Assembly: GCA_001873075.1 (NCBI GenBank)
Contig: MNYL01000200.1
Coordinates: forward strand, 1-8,713
Source of the DNA: Fibrobacteres bacterium CG2_30_45_31
Lineage (GTDB): Bacteria; Fibrobacterota; Fibrobacteria; Fibrobacterales; Fibrobacteraceae
Reading direction: 5' to 3'
DNA: 8,713 bases
Part shown: positions 1 through 8,021 of the stretch, one piece after another
Position numbering within the stretch: position 1 is the first letter of the stretch
Layout: each line of letters begins with the position of its first letter
Translations under genes and position numbers: made by a program
The notes under the pieces: model-generated
Databases searched by the model: none
The model's input: the letters and a program-made list of their open reading frames with translations, nothing else
What the model was told of the DNA's origin: nothing

Positions 1-2
1 CT

Positions 3-3000
3 TCGGAGGCTTATTTTAACCAGTTGTTTAACGTAACGCCAGGTGTTAACGAGCAGACTTGCTATAACTTACCGTTCTCTCGTGCGACCGATGGTAAGTG
101 GGAATTTAATTCTGACTATTACACGAGTGCTGGTGCTGCCGCACAGGGAGGCTTCTATCCTGTGGAAAATACAGTGAATACTGATATTTTGAATGGGGGT
201 ACTCCTGTCGTTGCCGCGCGTACCAAGCGCACCGCGGAGGGACCTGTCTACGTTGATCCCTATCTCCGTTCTATTGAAAATACTACGGAAAATGCAACCC
301 GAATGGATTTGTTCTGTAACGGCCCGGGATGGACGGGGGGTAATAATTGTGCAACTTTGTTTAAAAATGGCGATGATTTGGCGACTTTACTGCCAAACAC
401 TGTCACCGGTTCTACTTATGTATGGTGCTGGGGGAGTTACTGCAATTCGGATAAGCCAGATGGGTGGCCTTCTTTTATAACGAAGACAGAAACAACGACG
501 GCTTATGCTTCAGGAGGAACGTCTGATATTCGTTGGACTTCGGATCCGGCGGTGACGGGTCAGTTAGGTCGCAATCAACAGTTTTGCTTTGAGTCTCATG
601 CGCAGTTTAAGTATAAAGATGGTTTGCGTTTTAGCTTCCGCGGCGATGATGATATCTGGGTCTTTATTGGCGGTAAACTCGCGGTGGACTTGGGGGGCAC
701 TCACTTGGCGGCACCTGGTTATGTGGACTTGAGTGCAATTACGGATAAGAATGGAGCGGCTCTTGTTTCGGGTCAACCTTACAACATTGATATTTTCTTC
801 TGTGATCGTCGTACGACCATGAGTAATGTTCGCATCAAAACAAACATGTACATTGAGCAATCCACTGGTTTGGATTATCAAAAGGTGACTGGCGATGAGA
901 CCGCTTATGAGCTTTGTTGGGAAGAATCTGGTGAAGGAGACTGCGCCGCTGCTATGTCTGGAGGTGCGAGCTCAGGAACACAACGTTATTGTGGCGATAC
1001 TCTTTGCGCCCTTGGCAAAACGGTATCTTATCAAATCACCAAGCGCAATGGTGAAGTCGTGTATGATACGGCCGCATTGAGCCAAGCGATCGTCTATTTT
1101 GGTGGCATTGATCTTACGAATCGTTGCACCTCTCATGTAGACAAGACAAACCTTTATGGATTACCTTCTGGTACCTATAAATTAGTCATGATCGTCGATG
1201 GCAAGAGTACTTCCATTACATTCCGCATTGCGGGTACTTTGGATGTGGTTAACGCGAATGCGCGCTCTGATTCCTTGAATAAGGTTTGGACTTTTAAGAA
1301 CTATGCCCTTGCAGGAACCAGAATCCCTGTTTATGTTACAGCCCTTGGTGAAGCCATTAACGGATACTTAGATGTGGATGTGGCAAGTGCTGTGAATGAA
1401 GGTTATGGAGTTACCTTCTCGACAGGCTTGGAAGTCTACTTGGATAGTGTTGGCGGTACTCCAATCACGAATTTGACCCCTCTCACGGTCGGTGCTTCGG
1501 GTGTAGATACACTTTGGGCAACAGTATCCATGGAAAGTATGACTGCAGCAACCGTGTCTCATACCATCCAAGTCACAGGCCGTGGAAATATCGCTACTCT
1601 GACTTTCACTTTGCCTCAGATAGCCTTTGTGGACTCCAATTACAAGGTAAAAGTTTCTCCGACTGGCATTAACTTCTTTAATGAGGAAGAATTGTGGGTG
1701 GGTTCTTATTATGATCTTTTCCTTGTGGCTTATGATCCAACAGTTCAAACTGCTGGTGGCGATACGGTGGTGGTTTGTGAAGCCTGTAATTTTAGCACGG
1801 GCATTACACTTCCTTCAACAGGTCTTCGGTTTATAACTACCGATTTTGTCAATGGACGCGCTTCGGTTCAGGTGGCTTCTGCAATTCCATATCCAGATAC
1901 CACCACGAAATTGAATGCCTCTTTTACTGTTATTGGAGCTGAGAATGCTTTGATTAACGCCACATGGGATGAGTTAGAGTTCTCTATTCCTCCGGTGCCT
2001 GCGCCGCAAACTGCACAACTTTTTGATGCGCATGGTGTTGCCAAGGATTATAACGGTTTGGATTCCAAGTTTAAGGGTACTGGGGTCTATTTGGATGGTA
2101 TTGGTGATTCTTTGCGGATTACCTACAGCCGCCACTTTAATAGAGATTCTCTGCCGGACTCTATCTTGGTTCAATGGGCGGTGGATACAGATACTTCGGT
2201 CTTGTTAACAAAAGCGGAGATCCTTGCTGCTGCAACTTGCTCAGGAAAAACTTCTGCAGATAGTTGTGATCCGACCTTGGTTTTTTCAGGAATAGAATTT
2301 TCTGGGAAAATACAGACCGCAGGTGTTGGAGCGATTGTTTCTTGGGCTACTTTTGCCAAGAAAAATGCACAGCTTGCAGAACCACATGATCTTTCTACCA
2401 TTCTCGTTGATAAGATTGCCCCAATTATCACCAGGGCTCATATCTCTGAAGTGGGCGATGGTGGAGACTTATTCCAAGTGCAGTTGGCTTTCTCTGAGCC
2501 AATCGCTCCTTTGCCTGACTCTTTGAAATCTCTTTATGGTGAAATACTATTCCACTATTATCTGCGTTCTGCGACCGAATTATCCTCGGCATCCGCTCGA
2601 TACATTGCTGTACCTTCAAGGCAGTCTTCTTGGGCTGATTCTGTGGTCACTCTTATTTATAGCAAGTCCGATGGCTCCATCCCCATGTCTGGTGACTTTG
2701 TCCGTATGCGCGCAGATTTGCACTTGCTTTCGGATACTCTGGGAAATTATCCAACCAATTGGGATGGTGTTTCCGTAGCCACTCCATGGGCCTCTTTAGA
2801 GGGTGACGCTGGTTCTAGTGTTACTTCTATTCGTATGGCTTCTTTGGATCCTACAGATCCGGAAATTAAGAAACGAGAAAATGACAAAGAACAGGTTTCC
2901 TATTATTTCGTCGATCTCTATGCTAGCAAGGATGATGTTCGTAAAGATCATCCGAGTACTTTAGGGTACATTATTCAAACGGATATGGGAAACATCCTTT

Positions 3001-3344
3001 CTGATCCCCAATATGATTCTTTGATTAACATGAATTTGTTGTCGCTCAGTGACGTTCGCTTGGTATACGAAACTTACTACTTCACCAACTTGGGTGGCTA
3101 TGTGGCGAGTGGTAAGGGTGAAATCGCGTGCAATGACTCTATTTTTGGTGGTGATTGTCGTTCACAACGCGGTTACGTGTACATTGCTTGGAATTTGATG
3201 TCTGAGAGCAAGCGTTTTGTGGGCTCTGGGGCCTACATTGCTAAGCTTTCAACTTATGTTGATATCAAGGGCTTTGGAAAACGAGCGAAGCACGAGGTCT
3301 CTGAAATTTGGGGTGTTATGCGCGGTAAAGGAATAATAAAGTAG
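3..3344 (+). CDS. Fibro-slime domain surface protein, C-terminal 1113 residues (5' end outside window)
   Basis: Large extracellular protein, probably displayed on or released from the outer membrane. The frame is open to the left edge, so the true start lies upstream; the TTG at 24 is not a credible start because the fibro-slime domain already begins before it. The fibro-slime region covers about 3-860. Its core is GDDDIWVFIGGKLAVDLGGTH near 640-704, and it ends in a SNVRI.TNMYIE strand. Further regions look like Ig-like or beta-sandwich modules: about 870-1640; 2010-2400, with a 'DGIGDSLRITYSR...LPDS' pattern common in Fibrobacter surface proteins; and 2412-2850, with a 'FSEPI' motif. The C-terminal segment contains WNLMSES and VGSGAYIAKL near 3186-3250 and resembles FlgD-type or secretion-tail domains. 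I count 18 cysteines, many in short loops, which suits disulfides outside the cytoplasm. Fibro-slime proteins of F. succinogenes have been linked to the outer membrane and adhesion to cellulose; the ligand here is unknown. A terminator follows directly. Confidence 0.88.
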   Translation, partial: SEAYFNQLFNVTPGVNEQTCYNLPFSRATDGKWEFNSDYYTSAGAAAQGGFYPVENTVNTDILNGGTPVVAARTKRTAEGPVYVDPYLRSIENTTENATRMDLFCNGPGWTGGNNCATLFKNGDDLATLLPNTVTGSTYVWCWGSYCNSDKPDGWPSFITKTETTTAYASGGTSDIRWTSDPAVTGQLGRNQQFCFESHAQFKYKDGLRFSFRGDDDIWVFIGGKLAVDLGGTHLAAPGYVDLSAITDKNGAALVSGQPYNIDIFFCDRRTTMSNVRIKTNMYIEQSTGLDYQKVTGDETAYELCWEESGEGDCAAAMSGGASSGTQRYCGDTLCALGKTVSYQITKRNGEVVYDTAALSQAIVYFGGIDLTNRCTSHVDKTNLYGLPSGTYKLVMIVDGKSTSITFRIAGTLDVVNANARSDSLNKVWTFKNYALAGTRIPVYVTALGEAINGYLDVDVASAVNEGYGVTFSTGLEVYLDSVGGTPITNLTPLTVGASGVDTLWATVSMESMTAATVSHTIQVTGRGNIATLTFTLPQIAFVDSNYKVKVSPTGINFFNEEELWVGSYYDLFLVAYDPTVQTAGGDTVVVCEACNFSTGITLPSTGLRFITTDFVNGRASVQVASAIPYPDTTTKLNASFTVIGAENALINATWDELEFSIPPVPAPQTAQLFDAHGVAKDYNGLDSKFKGTGVYLDGIGDSLRITYSRHFNRDSLPDSILVQWAVDTDTSVLLTKAEILAAATCSGKTSADSCDPTLVFSGIEFSGKIQTAGVGAIVSWATFAKKNAQLAEPHDLSTILVDKIAPIITRAHISEVGDGGDLFQVQLAFSEPIAPLPDSLKSLYGEILFHYYLRSATELSSASARYIAVPSRQSSWADSVVTLIYSKSDGSIPMSGDFVRMRADLHLLSDTLGNYPTNWDGVSVATPWASLEGDAGSSVTSIRMASLDPTDPEIKKRENDKEQVSYYFVDLYASKDDVRKDHPSTLGYIIQTDMGNILSDPQYDSLINMNLLSLSDVRLVYETYYFTNLGGYVASGKGEIACNDSIFGGDCRSQRGYVYIAWNLMSESKRFVGSGAYIAKLSTYVDIKGFGKRAKHEVSEIWGVMRGKGIIK

Positions 3345-3349
3345 AATTG

Positions 3350-3379
3350 AAAAGGGCTCCCTGAATGGGGAGCTCTTTT
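3350..3379 (+). terminator. Hairpin terminator after the fibro-slime gene
   Basis: The hairpin starts 6 nt after the TAG stop. The left arm, 3350-3362 (AAAAGGGCTCCCT), pairs with 3367-3379 (GGGGAGCTCTTTT) around a GAAT loop. It forms about 13 base pairs, including two G-T wobbles. The T run is short and belongs to the stem, so termination may be incomplete and some read-through into the SPOR gene is possible. The hairpin also occupies the place where a -35 element for the next gene would lie. Confidence 0.7.
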
Positions 3380-3382
3380 AGC

Positions 3383-3388
3383 TATAAT
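3383..3388 (+). promoter_or_regulatory. Candidate -10 box (TATAAT) for the SPOR gene, leaderless arrangement
   Basis: A perfect TATAAT ends 7 nt before the ATG at 3396. If used, transcription would start at or next to the A of the start codon, leaving no 5' leader. There is no Shine-Dalgarno sequence in the 20 bases before the ATG, which agrees with leaderless initiation. No good -35 hexamer is seen: the best match at suitable spacing is CTGAAT at 3361-3366, inside the terminator loop, with 3 of 6 matches to TTGACA. A chance A/T-rich match cannot be excluded. Confidence 0.4.
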
Positions 3389-3395
3389 TACAAGT

Positions 3396-3803
3396 ATGAA
3401 GATCGTGTTGCTATTTTGTTTGAGCTTTATGATTTCCAGCCTTTGGGCTGGGTCCCCCACGGATTTGGATACTCTTTTTAAGGGTCGGGAATATAAACCC
3501 GTTTTAGACACTTCTCTTCGTTCAGATTCTGATGGACGTAAGAATTGGGCCGCGAGTTCCAAAACGGAAAAAGGGGGTGATGGTTATTATGTGCTTCAGT
3601 TTGATGCGGTAGCGGATTTTGATGCTGCGCAACGTCGTCGGGCACAGCTTTCCGCAAGTACGGGCTATGCAATTCAAATGGTGTTTGATACTCCATTCTA
3701 TAAGTTGCGAGGCGGTGGATGGAACTCCAAAACGAAGGCAGAAGATAAGGCTCGAGAACTTTCGGCTTATAATATTAGCGCCTTTGTTGTGAAAGTGAAA
3801 TAA
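3396..3803 (+). CDS. Exported SPOR-domain protein, 135 residues
   Basis: Small periplasmic or secreted protein. Residues 1-18 form a Sec signal peptide: a Lys after Met, a hydrophobic core, and probable signal peptidase I cleavage after SLWA. The only early Cys (residue 8) lies too far inside for a lipobox, so it is not an obvious lipoprotein. Residues 19-60 are a polar linker. Residues about 63-135 match the SPOR fold: a first strand YYVLQFD, an Ala/Arg-rich helix, then FYKLRGGGW and a second helix before the final strand AFVVKVK. SPOR domains bind glycan strands lacking stem peptides, typically at division sites. Most SPOR proteins carry a membrane anchor or an enzyme domain; this one has neither. 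The start is chosen because it gives a complete signal peptide, although no ribosome binding site precedes it. The gene lies between two terminators and is probably a single transcription unit. Confidence 0.8.
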   Translation: MKIVLLFCLSFMISSLWAGSPTDLDTLFKGREYKPVLDTSLRSDSDGRKNWAASSKTEKGGDGYYVLQFDAVADFDAAQRRRAQLSASTGYAIQMVFDTPFYKLRGGGWNSKTKAEDKARELSAYNISAFVVKVK

Positions 3804-3831
3804 TTAATTCCATACTTGAGAGTTTGAAAAG

Positions 3832-3864
3832 AAAGAATGACACTAATGAGGTGTCATTTTTTTT
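3832..3864. terminator. Bidirectional terminator between convergent genes
   Basis: The core stem AATGACAC (3836-3843) pairs with GTGTCATT (3851-3858) around a 7-nt TAATGAG loop. Flanking A and T tracts can extend the stem to about 12 pairs. On the plus strand the stem runs into eight T residues (3857-3864). On the minus strand it is followed by a T-rich stretch (ATTCTTTCTTTTC). It lies between the stop of the SPOR gene at 3803 and the stop of the minus-strand gene at 3867, so it can serve both. Confidence 0.85.
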
Positions 3865-3866
3865 GT

Positions 3867-6800
3867 TTATAAAAGACCCAGTACTTGTTTAATTGTTGTT
3901 TCTTCTGTATTAGGAAGAAATAGAGCTCGCTCTTCAGGAGAAACGTAGGCTAGCAGTCTTTCTTCTTTCGGAAGATTCTCTCGGTTGCGGAGAACAAAGG
4001 GCAAGAGATTAACAGAATAGAAGAAATGCCCCGTTTTGATAAAAGCCTTTCTTTGAATCCCTTGCGAGAGCGCCGCTTCTAATGCCTGAGTTACTCCCGG
4101 CCCCGCTCTTTCTACTCGATGGAGTTCTAATAGTCTGCGGAGGAGACATTCTTCGTGAATGGGCCCTTCTCTGTCGACATAAAATTTCATTTGAAGAATG
4201 AGATGTTTGATTTCCAATTCGGGAATCGGCTTGTCGTGAGCGGATGCCTCAATATGAGGGTGCAAAATACGATAAGGTTCTACGTGGAGGGTTGCTGATA
4301 GATCTTCTTCTTCCGCTTCAGGTTCTTTTTCTTGAGGAGGGGCCGCAACACTTTGCTCAACAGCAATTGTTGTTAGAATATGATCTCTTTCATCCGCAGG
4401 GGATTTAAACCATAGAGGACACCAAATCCGAACCGTTTTCCAGCCCAAACGATTCAGTATTGCAGGTCGCATGTATTCACGATCTTCGACGGATTCGCGT
4501 AAAAAGCCACTATCCGAGTCATCTTCAATAGCAAGGAGGAATTGCTCTGGGTTGTTGGCATCACGAATGGCGAGACTGATGTTTGCTCCGTGATACCCCC
4601 AGTTGGTTTCAATGGAAAGGTTATTGCCATTGAGAGCCTTAATCACTTTTTCTATGAAAGGAGAGATGAGGGAATTGTCAGAGAAAATACGTTTTTGAGT
4701 AATATTTTTAACGAATTGGAGCCACTTCCAATACATCTGAATTCCAGGATTGGAAGACGGAGTGGTCTCTTGCAATGGTTCTGAAGTGTATATGCGAAGT
4801 TTGCGAAGTGCGTGAGTGGCGCAGAGATTCACCACTTTGCTTCCCAATCCAGGTTGTGCAATAGAGGTGCTCATCTCTGCACAAATCAATAAGGTATCGC
4901 GAAAATCCCCAACGGCATCTTCGGGAAGTTTGATATAAAAATCTCGAATAATATTTTTAGGATTAAAGAAACTTTGAACTTCTGGATGCTTTTGTATTTG
5001 AAGGGCAAGGGCTTCGCGAATGGCTTCACAACGGCTAACGGTGAATGCTAAAATTCCCAGAGAATGAGAGGAATGTTTTTCTGCATGATGAATGGCCGCT
5101 TCTGCAATGGCGGTAACGGGATCATCAGTCACTTTCAATAACATGTCCCGAAAGGGTGACGATGATGTTTGAGGGAGCGCTTTTATCTTGCCATCATAAA
5201 TTTCTTGATTCGCAAATTCCACCAGAGCCTGATGTTGGTGATCTTGGTTCAAAGACAATAATGCATGTCCCGCCCCTTTATGTAGAGCAAAGGACATAAT
5301 GTTCTCTAAATGGGGAAGAATAAAATGTTCTTTTTCTGGCTTTACCCGATCCAACCAAAATTGTCCAGAAGGCAAAAAAGAATCGCCCACCAGAATGGTT
5401 CTTTTGGCTCTTAGAATTGCAGGCAAGGCTTCTGATGGCGGGATTGTTTCTGAATCTAAAAAGATGACAAGATCAAAAAGTCCCAGTTGCGGAGGTAAAT
5501 TTTTACTGATTTCACTTAAGGGTGCTTGGACAAAGGTCGCTTTCTTGTTTTCAAGAGTCTCTTGAACAAACTTAAAATTCGCATTACAGAAGTCATTCAT
5601 GACTGAACGATAGAGCTTGCTTTGTTTGGCTCGGTCTTTAGGCGAAATAGAAAACAGAGTGGGGCTGACTTTGCAAATGTTCTGAACTTGAATGCCATAC
5701 CAATAATGGGTAAATCCAAGTTCAATATCTTCGTAAGTGGAAGGCTCGTTCTCTGCGTATTCCACTAGGGACTCTAGTCCGAAATGCTTTAATGCGGAGC
5801 TTTTCTCTTGAGATTGGACGAAAAAGCTTAAGAAAGAAAAGCCCTCTGCCCATTCTTTGATTTTTGCCATTTGAGTGGCGATTGACAATGATTCTGTTGA
5901 AGGCGGGAGCCCAAGAGCCTCTTGTAATTGATTAAAAAGATCTTTTGAGGAGACACAAAGATTTTTCAATGTTTGCGCATCGGGAATGACAGGCTGCAAT
6001 TGATAATAATTTTCTAATAGCGCAAAAGAAAGTGCGGCGTTACTTTTCGCTTGATTTTTTTTGCGGAAGGCGTATAACCAATGAATTTTGGTGGAGAGAT
6101 TAGTCCAGTTGGTCTTTTCGAATTTCCAATCTTTACCGCATAAATGATTGGCGAGCGCAGACGTATTTTTATAAAGTTTTTTGTGCTCTTGAAGTTCGAT
6201 TAATGGATTGATTAATGACAGCAAATGACGATCATCAGTGACTAATTTGGGATTTTTGATTGTCTTGAGTAGGGTCTTTTGAGCTTCTCGGTAATATTCG
6301 GAAAAGGCTTTAAATGTTTTGTCAATGTTATCTGCAATCTTATCACGGGCATCGATGATGTTTTCTTCGATTGCGTTGTCCGTAAATAGCGAAGACCCTT
6401 GTCTCCGATAATCTGACCAAGCATTTCCTGCTTCGGGGAGGGCCTTGAGATTGTCCTCATAAGTGTACCAATCTTTAGATTGCAAATTCCATTTTTCAAA
6501 AGAAGGGGTATTGGGACCAAATTCTGGAGTAATGGCATTACTCACTTCTTCAAGAGCCTCTAAGTCAATGTCTCTGTTGAAGAAATAGGTCTTTGCAATC
6601 GCATTGGCAAGCTTTTCAAGTATTTGGAAACTATCATTTGCAAGGTCAATCATTTGGCGGATCTTGCCTTTCTGAATTTCCGTCAAATAGGTAAGATAGG
6701 AGTTTGCAAAATACTTTTTCCCTTCTTGTACTTCTGGCTTTCCAATAAGTTCCGCAAAATCATGTACAAGACCACAGGCTTCTTGGAACTCTTCTACATT

Positions 6801-8006
6801 CAGTTTTTCAGCTCCTTGGAAGGCGCTGTCTGGAATCGTTTTTTTATAGGGAGAATTATCTGCAATGGCAATTAACGTATTGGCAAGGGCTTGATTGCCA
6901 GGGGGAATAGGAACATTTACTGCTTTGTAGTAGGTGGCAATTTCATCGCGGCTTTGTCTCAATGCGGCTTGGGCATCTGCATAGGAAAGCTCTTTGAAAG
7001 ACATGAATGGGGGTGCCCAACGCGATTGAAACCTTTCCAATGATGCCTGTTTTCTGTAGGTGAGGAGAACCTTTTTGCCCTGAGCTATATTCTCTGCAAC
7101 CAAGTTAGCGACAGTTTCGTTTTTATTGGACCCTGGCGGTGTGTGTATAGCGAAAATTTCATTTTCAGGTTGCAGAGCCTCAAGAACTGCAAGGGTAGCT
7201 CCTGAATCCAATGGGTATAAAAAATGATAATCCGCTGGGTGAAAAACCTCATCAAAACGTTTCTCATCAAAAGTGGAGGCTAGAACACGGAATCCCTCTG
7301 TAGAAAGCATTTTTGAAATTACAGGGTGGGACAGGAGTGTTTTTTTGTCTTTCCAAAACTCCGCTTCCAAATCCAGAAAATTATACAGTTTCGAAGAGTT
7401 AAAAAAAGCAAGGCAAATGCCTTTATTCGTCATTTTCCATTGCGGGTGTGCGGCAATTGCTTTATCAAAGAGGGAAAAATAGGTCTCAATTTGAAAAGAT
7501 CCATTTTCGTAGGCTTCCTGAGCTTTTGGCAGTGCTACCATGCCTTTACATTGAAGACGTAAAGGCACATTTTCGATAACAGGAGCATTCGATGCGGAAA
7601 CAGCGAGAGTCTCAGGATCAATATGAACAGGAACTAAAAGGACGGGAGACATGCGAGGTGTTTTAGGTGAAGATCCATTTTCATCGAACCAACGCAAAAA
7701 TCCCATAGCCATGAATACGTTTTGTTCGCCTTCGCTATTTACGGTGTCACGAATGCCTGTCTGAAAATCGGCAAGAAACTCTTGTTGATCTTGATCTGTG
7801 AATTCTGTGGAAATGGGTGCGAATGTGGCGAGGGGAATGCATATAGACTTGGTGGCCCATTTATCGTAAAAAATGATTGAATTTTCAGAAAGTAGGGGTG
7901 ATTGAAAGCGTGCTTTAGACTGGAAGTGCAAAAGCCTGTTTTTAAAACTCAAATCAATCGAATTGTCACGCAGTTTTTCTAACTGCCTATACAAGGTTTC
8001 GGGCAT
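3867..8006 (-). CDS. DUF4011 / SF1 helicase-like / Vsr-like nuclease / DUF3320 protein with degenerate catalytic motifs, 1379 residues
   Basis: Domains in order: DUF4011, residues about 5-240 (IDLSFKNRLLHF at 17-28; a GFLRWF and LLVPV segment near 102-126); SF1-type helicase scaffold, about 255-1090, split by a long helical insertion at about 340-830; Vsr-like/MTES_1575-type endonuclease fold, about 1110-1205, ending in LGWKTVRIW; an acidic Pro/Glu-rich linker, about 1217-1240; and DUF3320, about 1262-1345 (EGPIHEECLLRRL). Related proteins are DNA helicase-nucleases, and the DUF4011-helicase-Vsr arrangement has been reported in phage defence. Here the signature residues are substituted: Walker A reads TPPGSNKN (289-296) where GPPGTGKS is expected, Walker B reads IFLDSET (848-854) where IFDEASQ is expected, and motif VI and the first nuclease Asp are also lost. 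The frame is intact and the length normal, so this looks like a pseudo-enzyme and not a decaying gene. The ATG at 8006 is the only possible upstream start before an in-frame TGA; it has no Shine-Dalgarno. It follows gluQ by 15 nt, probably in one operon. Confidence 0.85.
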   Translation of the reverse strand: MPETLYRQLEKLRDNSIDLSFKNRLLHFQSKARFQSPLLSENSIIFYDKWATKSICIPLATFAPISTEFTDQDQQEFLADFQTGIRDTVNSEGEQNVFMAMGFLRWFDENGSSPKTPRMSPVLLVPVHIDPETLAVSASNAPVIENVPLRLQCKGMVALPKAQEAYENGSFQIETYFSLFDKAIAAHPQWKMTNKGICLAFFNSSKLYNFLDLEAEFWKDKKTLLSHPVISKMLSTEGFRVLASTFDEKRFDEVFHPADYHFLYPLDSGATLAVLEALQPENEIFAIHTPPGSNKNETVANLVAENIAQGKKVLLTYRKQASLERFQSRWAPPFMSFKELSYADAQAALRQSRDEIATYYKAVNVPIPPGNQALANTLIAIADNSPYKKTIPDSAFQGAEKLNVEEFQEACGLVHDFAELIGKPEVQEGKKYFANSYLTYLTEIQKGKIRQMIDLANDSFQILEKLANAIAKTYFFNRDIDLEALEEVSNAITPEFGPNTPSFEKWNLQSKDWYTYEDNLKALPEAGNAWSDYRRQGSSLFTDNAIEENIIDARDKIADNIDKTFKAFSEYYREAQKTLLKTIKNPKLVTDDRHLLSLINPLIELQEHKKLYKNTSALANHLCGKDWKFEKTNWTNLSTKIHWLYAFRKKNQAKSNAALSFALLENYYQLQPVIPDAQTLKNLCVSSKDLFNQLQEALGLPPSTESLSIATQMAKIKEWAEGFSFLSFFVQSQEKSSALKHFGLESLVEYAENEPSTYEDIELGFTHYWYGIQVQNICKVSPTLFSISPKDRAKQSKLYRSVMNDFCNANFKFVQETLENKKATFVQAPLSEISKNLPPQLGLFDLVIFLDSETIPPSEALPAILRAKRTILVGDSFLPSGQFWLDRVKPEKEHFILPHLENIMSFALHKGAGHALLSLNQDHQHQALVEFANQEIYDGKIKALPQTSSSPFRDMLLKVTDDPVTAIAEAAIHHAEKHSSHSLGILAFTVSRCEAIREALALQIQKHPEVQSFFNPKNIIRDFYIKLPEDAVGDFRDTLLICAEMSTSIAQPGLGSKVVNLCATHALRKLRIYTSEPLQETTPSSNPGIQMYWKWLQFVKNITQKRIFSDNSLISPFIEKVIKALNGNNLSIETNWGYHGANISLAIRDANNPEQFLLAIEDDSDSGFLRESVEDREYMRPAILNRLGWKTVRIWCPLWFKSPADERDHILTTIAVEQSVAAPPQEKEPEAEEEDLSATLHVEPYRILHPHIEASAHDKPIPELEIKHLILQMKFYVDREGPIHEECLLRRLLELHRVERAGPGVTQALEAALSQGIQRKAFIKTGHFFYSVNLLPFVLRNRENLPKEERLLAYVSPEERALFLPNTEETTIKQVLGLL

Positions 8007-8021
8007 GAACAGAATATAAAT

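Noticed and set aside
24..26. TTG as the start of the fibro-slime gene
   Set aside because: The frame is open to position 3 and already encodes fibro-slime sequence (SEAYFNQ) before this codon, so the gene is truncated by the window edge.
1368..1748. Minus-strand open frame of 126 codons opposite the fibro-slime gene
   Set aside because: It lies fully inside a clear coding region on the other strand and its translation resembles no known family; it is a shadow frame. The same applies to minus frames at 564-881, 2171-2431 and 3254-3562.
6242..6538. Same-strand open frame of 98 codons inside the DUF4011-family gene
   Set aside because: It overlaps the helical insertion in a different frame, with no recognisable domain and no start signal. 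The similar frame at 8318-8617 inside gluQ was rejected for the same reason.
3867..8006. Calling the DUF4011-family gene a pseudogene
   Set aside because: There is no frameshift or internal stop, the length is normal and the terminal domains are kept. Motif loss alone indicates a catalytically altered protein, not a broken gene.
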